64,000 nt of DNA, from assembly GCF_030973515.1 (NCBI RefSeq), contig NZ_JARGZA010000001.1:186001-250000 (forward strand), read 5' to 3'. The notes beneath the pieces were generated by a model. That model worked only from the letters and a program-made list of their open reading frames with translations. It ran no database searches and had not been told where the DNA came from. Positions within the stretch are counted from its first letter, which is position 1. Each line of letters opens with the position of its first letter. The translations under genes and the position numbers were made by a program. Positions 57,197 through 64,000 of the stretch are shown here, one piece after another. The stretch is from Jannaschia maritima (GTDB lineage Bacteria > Pseudomonadota > Alphaproteobacteria > Rhodobacterales > Rhodobacteraceae).

Positions 57197-58698
57197 CGGG
57201 AACGGCCCTCTTCGCGCGGCTGCCGCTGATCGTCGTCGTGGCGGGGGCGCTCGCGTCGTCCATGGCGGTGCCCGCGCTGCACGCGCTCGCGCGCGACGCC
57301 CACGCGGAAGCACGGGCCTTCGCCTATTCCGGCGTCCTGTCGCTGGCGGTGCTGGGGGCCTTCGCCTTGGCCACTATGCGCCGCCCCGTCCGCCTGCAGG
57401 CCCGCGCGCATTTGCTGACGCTCGTGGGGATCTTCGCGCTCCTGCCCGTGATGGCCGCCACCCCCCTGACGCAGATCGTCCCCGAAGCCCCGTTCCTCGA
57501 CCTCTGGTTCGAGATGGTCGCCGCGCTGACCACCACCGGCGGATCGCTCTTCGCCCCCGACGCCCTGTCGCCCAGCGTCCACCTGTGGCGCGCGTTCGTG
57601 GCGTGGCAGGGGGGCCTGATCGTCTGGATCGCCGCGGTGGCCCTGCTCGCGCCCCTGCGCCTGGGCGGGTTCGAGGTCACGTGGTCGATGGGCGACACCC
57701 GCGCGACGCCCCTCAACACCCCTTATGCCCGCACGGACGACGCGGCGCGCCTGGCGCGCTACACCGGCGCGCTCGTGCCGCTCTATGCGGGGCTGACGGC
57801 GATCCTGTGGTCCGCGCTGGCCGCCACGGGGCAGGGCGGCACGGAGGCCGCGATCCACGCCATGTCCACGCTGTCGACCTCCGGCATCACGGGCGACGGC
57901 CCCCCGCCCGGACCCTTGGGCGAGGTGGCGATCTTCGCCTTCCTGTTCTTCGCCGTGTCGCGCCAGACCTTCGCCGCCGACCTGCACCGCGGCCAGGTCG
58001 CGCGCCTGGCCGCCGACCGCGAGCTGCGCATGGCGCTGGCCATCGTCGGCGCCGTCACCCTGGTCCTGTTCCTGCGCCACTTCGTAGGCGCCTTCGGCCT
58101 GCGCGGTGGGGACGACGACCTGATCCGCGGGGCCACCGCGCTCTGGGGGGCCGCCTTCACCACCTTGTCCTTCCTGACCACCACCGGGTTCGAGGGCACG
58201 GGCTGGGACGGCGCGCGCGCCTGGTCGGGGTTGGAGAACCCGGCCGTCCTGCTGGTGGGACTCGCCATCATGGGCGGCGGCGTCGCCACCACGGCGGGCG
58301 GGGTCAAGCTCCTGCGCGCCTATGCGCTCTACGCCCACGGACGGCGCGAGATGGGGCTCCTGGTCCATCCCCATTCCGTGGGCTCGCACTCGCCCGACGC
58401 GGCGCGGATCCCCGCGCGCGGGGTCCAGTCGGCCTGGGTGTTCTTCATGCTCTTCGCCACCTCGCTCGCGGTGACGACGCTGGCGCTGGGGCTGGCCGGC
58501 CTGGATCTGCGCGCGGCCCTCGTGCTGGCCACCGCCACCCTGACGACCTGCGGGCCCCTGGCCGCCGTGGCGCTCGAAGGCGGGGCGGGCGCGGTGTCGG
58601 ACCCCGCCAAGGCGATCCTTGCCGCCGCCATGGTCGTGGGCCGGCTGGAAACGCTGGCGATCGTGGCGCTCCTGAACCCGGACTTCTGGCGCCGCTGA
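57193..58698 (+). CDS. trkH: Trk potassium transporter membrane subunit TrkH
   Basis: The potassium-translocating membrane subunit, partner of TrkA. Family selectivity-filter regions are visible: [13 protein letters not shown] near residue 115, [12 protein letters not shown] near 230, [10 protein letters not shown] near 327 and [13 protein letters not shown] near 450. The first helix ([19 protein letters not shown]) lies upstream of every ATG, GTG or TTG in frame. CTG at 57193 is proposed: it overlaps the trkA stop as CTGA and has AGGTGGA 6 bases upstream. The first standard start is GTG 57238, which would cut into helix 1. Length is 501 residues from CTG. Confidence 0.9.
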   Translation: MTGTALFARLPLIVVVAGALASSMAVPALHALARDAHAEARAFAYSGVLSLAVLGAFALATMRRPVRLQARAHLLTLVGIFALLPVMAATPLTQIVPEAPFLDLWFEMVAALTTTGGSLFAPDALSPSVHLWRAFVAWQGGLIVWIAAVALLAPLRLGGFEVTWSMGDTRATPLNTPYARTDDAARLARYTGALVPLYAGLTAILWSALAATGQGGTEAAIHAMSTLSTSGITGDGPPPGPLGEVAIFAFLFFAVSRQTFAADLHRGQVARLAADRELRMALAIVGAVTLVLFLRHFVGAFGLRGGDDDLIRGATALWGAAFTTLSFLTTTGFEGTGWDGARAWSGLENPAVLLVGLAIMGGGVATTAGGVKLLRAYALYAHGRREMGLLVHPHSVGSHSPDAARIPARGVQSAWVFFMLFATSLAVTTLALGLAGLDLRAALVLATATLTTCGPLAAVALEGGAGAVSDPAKAILAAAMVVGRLETLAIVALLNPDFWRR

Positions 58699-58822
58699 CA
58701 CGAATCGCCGCCCATGCGCCGGATCGGGGGTGGTCACGCGCGGGATCGCCGACCATAAGATAAAGCGTATCACGAAACCAAGACGGCCCGCGCAAGGCCG
58801 CGAGCCACAGGGACCACCCCGA

Positions 58823-59063
58823 ATGCCCGCCGAAAGCAAGCAGAACCTGCAAGAAACCTTCCTCAACCAGGTCCGCAAGACGAAGGTCCCCGTCACGATC
58901 TTCCTGATCAACGGCGTCAAGCTACAGGGCGTCATCACTTGGTTTGACAACTTCTGCGTGCTATTGCGCCGCGACGGACAATCCCAGCTGGTGTTCAAGG
59001 GCGCCATAAGCACGATCATGCCGTCGCAGCCCGTCAACCTGTATTCCCCTGAGGACGAAGCCA

Positions 59064-59077
<14 letters not shown>
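58823..59077 (+). CDS. hfq: RNA chaperone Hfq
   Basis: The hexameric Sm-like RNA chaperone that matches small RNAs to messages. The 84-residue protein has the Sm1 segment [20 protein letters not shown] and the Sm2 signature [14 protein letters not shown], with the KTKVPVT and YKHA-like positions replaced as usual in Rhodobacteraceae. ATG at 58823 gives the family N terminus; the open frame upstream is not protein-like. hflX follows with overlapping ends, the normal arrangement. Confidence 0.96.
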
Positions 59078-60443
<1,366 letters not shown>

Positions 60444-60605
60444 GGGATGTACCCGGAATAATCGTGTTGAATAGTGACCTATCCGTTTGGACGAGATAAC
60501 GGGATGGGACGTCGGTCTGATCGCGATGGCAGCCTATGTCGCCAGCACGATAATCGCCACGGACCCCAACTTGCCCGGCAACGCATGGATCGGTAGCCAC
60601 GAATC

Positions 60606-60932
60606 ATGCTCCGGCTTACGAAAGCTCAGATAGACGTTGGTCGCATTAGACCATTGAGAGCGCTTTGGCGTCACCGAGCCGCGCGACACGGGATGTCACG
60701 AGACCGATGCGAAGAACTAGAGGACGAGGTGGTCGGTTGGCTTATTGAGCATGACGTACAGCAGCCGGCGAATGTCGAATTTGTCGTCACCGCTTCTGCC
60801 CGCACGGATGGCGCGTTCCTTGTGGCGGAGCCCATCGAGCTAGCCATGCGCCACGCCCACGGCGAGTATGAACTGGTCATTGGGGCAATCCGACGTCAGG
60901 CAGCTGAAAGCATCCGCGGAGGCAAAGCATAA
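60606..60932 (+). CDS. Unrecognised small protein, first gene of the accessory cassette
   Basis: A 108-residue soluble protein without a signal or membrane helix. It begins MLRLTKAQIDVGRIR, has a very basic stretch (ALWRHRAARHGMSRDR), then an acidic helix (CEELEDEVVGWLIEHDV). Its stop overlaps the next gene's start by one base (TAATG), so the two are translationally coupled. Base composition is visibly less GC-rich than the flanking core genes. No family is recognised; a chaperone or adaptor for the next gene's product is only a guess. Confidence 0.6.
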   Translation: MLRLTKAQIDVGRIRPLRALWRHRAARHGMSRDRCEELEDEVVGWLIEHDVQQPANVEFVVTASARTDGAFLVAEPIELAMRHAHGEYELVIGAIRRQAAESIRGGKA

Positions 60933-61354
60933 TGCCTGCTGTCGCTCTCCTGTTCACCCCTCCCGCCTGGGCAGCGATCGGCGCAGCGGCGAAATGGACG
61001 GCCGTAACCTTGGGTGTTGCGGGGACTGCTGCCGCAACGGGGTACGCGATAAACGAGATGACACGCGAGAATGAGGACGAAACCGCACCCACGACGGATA
61101 CCCGAGCATGCGAGACATGCAGGCAGAACTGTCCGCCCTGCGTTCCCCCGGTAGGTACGCGAATGTTCAAGCGTTTGGATCGCGTGCCGCCCTCCAAACC
61201 TCACCATCCATGTCCGGGGGACCACGTCCATATCCTGGTGCGAAACCAGGACCCGCGCACCTGTATTTGCAGATGGAACAGACCCCGAAGCCCCGATGAC
61301 GTCATCTGTATCCCCCAAGGTGGCGATGCCCCGACGGACCTCTTCTTCCCGTGA
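60932..61354 (+). CDS. Unrecognised membrane-targeted Cys/His-rich protein, possible toxin
   Basis: A 140-residue protein in three parts. Residues 3-42 are two hydrophobic segments (ALLFTPPAWAAIGAAA and TAVTLGVAGTAAATGYAI). Residues 41-58 are an acidic linker. The C-terminal domain has Cys at 60, 63, 67, 70, 94, 111, 113 and 126, and His at 91, 92, 98 and 100, with the pattern HHPCPGDHVH. This could bind metal or form disulfides. A hydrophobic leader plus a compact Cys/His domain is a shape seen in small effectors. GGAGG precedes the ATG. A toxin role is inferred from context only. Confidence 0.65.
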   Translation: MPAVALLFTPPAWAAIGAAAKWTAVTLGVAGTAAATGYAINEMTRENEDETAPTTDTRACETCRQNCPPCVPPVGTRMFKRLDRVPPSKPHHPCPGDHVHILVRNQDPRTCICRWNRPRSPDDVICIPQGGDAPTDLFFP

Positions 61355-61357
61355 CCC

Positions 61358-62002
61358 ATGCCTAGACTTTCGCAGATCCCGGACCAGCCCATCGCCATCG
61401 ACCTGCGTATCGACCTCCGCAAAGCCAAGGAAATGCGGGCGGCATGGCCAGTCGACTACTCGATATGGCCGGACGATCCGTTCGGCGCATCCGCAGATCA
61501 GAACGTTTGGCCAAGCGTCTTCGTCGATCCGGGACAGGCTTCGGCAGAACGCATCGTGATCGAGCCGGGCGAAGCACCCTATTGGGATGCGTTCAACATG
61601 TGGGACGATGTGCGCGACATGATGGGCCATATGCGACCGCTTCCGATCGTGACCGATGTCGTCGCCCTCGGCCTCGACCGGGACCCCTCCGTGCATCTTC
61701 CGCAGGACTTCGCTTTGGCAGGTTTGGCGCAGAACGGCGTCAGTCCCGAAACCCGGGAGATGGAAGCGGTCCTTCTGGGCTACGACGTCACCGACGGCGT
61801 TCTCGAGTCCGCGCTCTTCGCCCATGACGGGATCGGATTGGACTTCGAAGTGCGGGACGTCCAACGGTCGGTCTACGGTCTCATAGGCACGCTGGACGCC
61901 GCACGGTCCCTGCGACGGCGCTTGGAACCGTTTGGGCCGCCGAACGCGCCGCTCCACTGCATCTCGGTTTGGTCCTTGGGGGAACGTCCGGCGACGCGGT
62001 GA
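61358..62002 (+). CDS. Unrecognised acidic protein, possible immunity partner
   Basis: A 214-residue soluble, acidic protein, rich in Asp and Trp (WPVDYSIWPDDPFG, YWDAFNMWDDVRDMM). It starts 3 bases after the Cys/His-rich gene, so they are co-expressed. No signal peptide, membrane helix or enzyme motif is visible. Position directly after a putative membrane-active or nuclease-like protein and its acidic character fit an immunity protein, but no homology is recognised and other roles are possible. Confidence 0.6.
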   Translation: MPRLSQIPDQPIAIDLRIDLRKAKEMRAAWPVDYSIWPDDPFGASADQNVWPSVFVDPGQASAERIVIEPGEAPYWDAFNMWDDVRDMMGHMRPLPIVTDVVALGLDRDPSVHLPQDFALAGLAQNGVSPETREMEAVLLGYDVTDGVLESALFAHDGIGLDFEVRDVQRSVYGLIGTLDAARSLRRRLEPFGPPNAPLHCISVWSLGERPATR

Positions 62003-62257
62003 TCCTCACTGTGCTTCCGTCGATCGCATCAACTTGATGCCGGTCGCGGAGAACGTCCGTTTCGCCGGATGCCCGCCGGCGAACGACACAGGTTGCGGAC
62101 CGCATGGGGCCGGGAGCGTATGGCACGCGCCAGGTCGTGCGGGTGCCCACCCACACCGCGCAACCCCCGCGTGACACACCCCCCATCCTCCGCTATCCTT
62201 TCACCCATCGGGGCGCCAAGACCCCGTTCGGGCAGTGACATCGCACAGGACAGCATC

Positions 62258-62815
62258 ATGACCACCTTCACCCGTCGTCGCCTCCTGGCGGCAGCTATGG
62301 CACCCGTGGCGCTGGCGGCGTGCGGCAACGGCGTCGGATCGGCGGGATCCAGCCGCATCGACGCCCGCGTGCGCGCGGCGCAGGCCTTCATGTTCGACAC
62401 CATCCCCGAAACGCGCGACCTGGCGGGGAAGTCCGCCGGCATGCTGATGATGCCGCTCGTGACCGAAGCCGGGTTCGGCCTGGGCGGGGCCTATGGCCGG
62501 GGCGCGCTGATGGTGAACGACGTGCCGGTCGACTACTATTCGGTCGCCAACGCGACGATCGGGCTCCAGATCGGGGCGCAGCAATACAGCCACGCCCTGT
62601 TCTTCATGACGCAGCCCGCGCTGCGGAACTTCCGCGCCTCCACCGGCTGGGTCGCGGGCGCCGACCTGCGCTATGCCGTCTCGACCTCGACCGCCGCGCT
62701 GACGACCGACACGACCACGCTGCTGACCCCCGTGGTCGCCGTCATCTTCGGCCAGGCCGGCCTGATTGCGGGCGCCACCCTCGAAGGGCAGAAGTACACC
62801 CGCATCCTACCCTGA
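62258..62815 (+). CDS. SYLF-domain (YSC84-like) lipoprotein
   Basis: A 185-residue predicted lipoprotein: basic start FTRRRLL, hydrophobic core, and lipobox LAAC with Cys22. The rest matches the YSC84/SYLF lipid-binding domain, with AGMLMMPLVTEAGFGLGGAYGRGALMV split around residues 61-87. YYSVANATIGLQIGAQQYS and the closing AGATLEGQKYTRI follow. Bacterial members are exported and of unclear function. The 255 bases upstream hold no other gene. It marks the return to typical core sequence after the accessory cassette. Confidence 0.85.
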   Translation: MTTFTRRRLLAAAMAPVALAACGNGVGSAGSSRIDARVRAAQAFMFDTIPETRDLAGKSAGMLMMPLVTEAGFGLGGAYGRGALMVNDVPVDYYSVANATIGLQIGAQQYSHALFFMTQPALRNFRASTGWVAGADLRYAVSTSTAALTTDTTTLLTPVVAVIFGQAGLIAGATLEGQKYTRILP

Positions 62816-63234
62816 GCGGAAGCGCCGAGCGGCATCGCGGGGCAGGCGGTGCGTGGGCGATACGCCCCCGCGTCCGCGCCGGGGCGAAGCACGGACCTCG
62901 AAGGGACGGGGCGATCCGGGGGACCGTCCGGCCGGACGGGGCGCGCGCCGCTACGGCGGGTGGTCGGATCACCCCCGGCATGGAGCGGTCCTGCCTGGCA
63001 AGTCCCGCGCAACGCACGGTGCCCGTCTGCCCGCGCGTATGCACGGGGGGTGCACGGGGGGTGTACGGGGGGTGCATCGGCATTCGTGGGGTTGCGGCCT
63101 TGCGACATTCGGCATAGGGGCGCGTCACTTCTCAGGTGGGGGCGGGCTTTCGGGACAGACATCCCCGGCGGTCCACCGGTTGGGTTCACGCCCTGATCCC
63201 CCGCTGTGGCTCAAACCGGAAAGGTAACGATATC
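62816..63234 (+). other. Gene-free region upstream of rpsB
   Basis: These 419 bases are very GC-rich and contain no convincing gene on either strand. They include the 11-base tandem repeat at 63040-63077 and, nearer rpsB, the probable untranslated leader. A ribosomal protein S2 autoregulatory structure may lie in the last 120 bases, but I could not establish a fold by eye. Confidence 0.5.
63040..63077 (+). repeat. 11-base tandem repeat, about 3.4 copies
   Basis: TGCACGGGGGG occurs at 63040-63050 and 63051-63061, then with one change (TGTACGGGGGG) at 63062-63072, followed by a partial TGCAT. The G6 runs could slip during replication or form G-rich structures upstream of rpsB. Confidence 0.85.
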
Positions 63235-64000
63235 ATGGCTTTGCCTGAATTCTCTCTGCGTCAGCTCCTCGAAGCCGGGGTCCATTTCGGGCACCAGACG
63301 CAGCGCTGGAACCCCCGCATGGCGCCCTACATCTACGGCGCGAAGAACGGGATCCACATCCTCGACCTGACGCAGACGGTCCCGCTGCTGGACCAGGCCC
63401 TCAATGTCATCCAGGAAACCGTCGCCCGCGGCGGCCGCATCCTGTTCGTCGGCACCAAGCGCCAGGCCCAGAAGCCCATCGCCGACGCCGCCGAACGCTG
63501 CGCGCAGTACTACATGAACCACCGTTGGTTGGGCGGCACGCTGACCAACTGGAAGACCGTGTCGAACTCGATCAACCGCTTGAAATCCATCGACGAAGCG
63601 ATCGACCAGGGCGGCGAGGGGCTGACCAAGAAGGAACGCCTGGGGATGGAGCGGGACCAGCAGAAGCTGACTGCGACGCTGGGCGGCATCCGCGAAATGG
63701 GTGGACTGCCGGATCTGCTCTTCGTTATCGACGTGAACAAGGAAGACCTCGCCATCGCCGAAGCGAAGAAGCTGGGCATTCCGGTCGTCGCGGTCCTGGA
63801 CACGAACACCTCGCCCGAAGGCGTGGATTATCCGATCCCCGGCAATGACGACGCGGCCCGGGCCATCGCGCTCTACTGCGACCTGGTCAGCCGCGCCGCG
63901 CTCGACGGCATGTCGGCCCAGCTGGGCGCCGCCGGCATGGATCTCGGCGAGTTGGAGGAGGGCGCGATCGACGAATCCGCCGATGCCCCGGCCGCGGAGG
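63235..64000 (+). CDS. rpsB: 30S ribosomal protein S2, partial (3' end beyond the window)
   Basis: The first 255 residues are present and open to the edge; the missing tail is short. It begins [20 protein letters not shown], the S2 signature, with [47 protein letters not shown] and the second signature [40 protein letters not shown] (split). AAAGG lies upstream of the ATG. tsf would be expected next. pyrH and frr, often linked to rpsB-tsf, are 24 kb away here. Confidence 0.97.
   Translation, partial: MALPEFSLRQLLEAGVHFGHQTQRWNPRMAPYIYGAKNGIHILDLTQTVPLLDQALNVIQETVARGGRILFVGTKRQAQKPIADAAERCAQYYMNHRWLGGTLTNWKTVSNSINRLKSIDEAIDQGGEGLTKKERLGMERDQQKLTATLGGIREMGGLPDLLFVIDVNKEDLAIAEAKKLGIPVVAVLDTNTSPEGVDYPIPGNDDAARAIALYCDLVSRAALDGMSAQLGAAGMDLGELEEGAIDESADAPAAE

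Noticed and set aside
60522-60641. Short plus-strand open frame starting MAAYVASTIIATDPNLPG
   Set aside because: About 40 codons, overlapping the start of the first cassette gene, without a convincing ribosome-binding site. It may be a remnant but cannot be supported as a gene.

Overview
The window is GC-rich bacterial chromosome that reads as an alphaproteobacterium of the Rhodobacteraceae (roseobacter/Rhodobacter lineage). The grounds are gene content and order: a smoEFGKS-mtlK polyol operon laid out as in Rhodobacter sphaeroides, a B12-dependent ribonucleotide reductase (nrdJ), the frr-uppS-cdsA-dxr-rseP-bamA-skp-fabZ-lpxA-lpxI-lpxB envelope operon, trkA-trkH-hfq-hflX, an Entner-Doudoroff entry set (zwf-pgl-pgi), and intact tRNAs of alphaproteobacterial type. 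Most of it is ordinary core genome. No CRISPR array, insertion sequence, integrase or replication origin was seen.

Left part (0-13.5 kb): anmK, then zwf-pgl-pgi on the plus strand, which feed glucose 6-phosphate into 6-phosphogluconate metabolism. A minus-strand polyol operon follows: LacI-type regulator, then binding protein, two permeases, ATPase, sorbitol-type dehydrogenase and mannitol 2-dehydrogenase. It has a recognisable promoter and operator, and a hairpin after the binding-protein gene. Imported hexitols would become fructose/ketoses and enter the same central pathway through pgi.

Middle left (13.5-29.3 kb): tRNA-Asn, a metallo-beta-lactamase hydrolase, an EnvZ-like sensor kinase, tRNA-Ile2, purM-purN-rnd, a small lipoprotein, sufE, a candidate small RNA with a strong terminator, a LysR regulator divergent from a 1128-residue indolepyruvate oxidoreductase, a tightly packed minus-strand operon (fabI, two LysE exporters, gpt, tusA-like), pdxH, a double cold-shock-domain protein coupled to a DUF192 protein, and tRNA-Pro.

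Middle right (29.3-54.7 kb): nrdJ with an NrdR-type box, a glutaryl-CoA dehydrogenase, an RlmL-like methyltransferase, a DUF1206 membrane protein, a divergent AraC regulator, miaA, pyrH, an unrecognised six-helix membrane protein with its own AT-rich promoter, the envelope/lipid A operon with an internal bamA promoter, tRNA-Arg, an L,D-transpeptidase-like protein, an exported protein with a CTERM-like tail behind a CtrA-like site, and mmsA.

Right part (54.7-64 kb): a CBS protein, a lipoprotein, trkA-trkH, hfq and hflX. In trkH and hflX the conserved N terminus lies upstream of every ATG/GTG/TTG, so CTG starts are proposed. Between hflX and rpsB lies a lower-GC, tightly packed three-gene cassette of unrecognised proteins. 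The middle one has N-terminal hydrophobic segments and a Cys/His-rich C-terminal domain. This is the best candidate for an undescribed system, possibly toxin plus immunity. A SYLF-domain lipoprotein, a 419-base gene-free stretch with an 11-base tandem repeat, and the 5' part of rpsB close the window.
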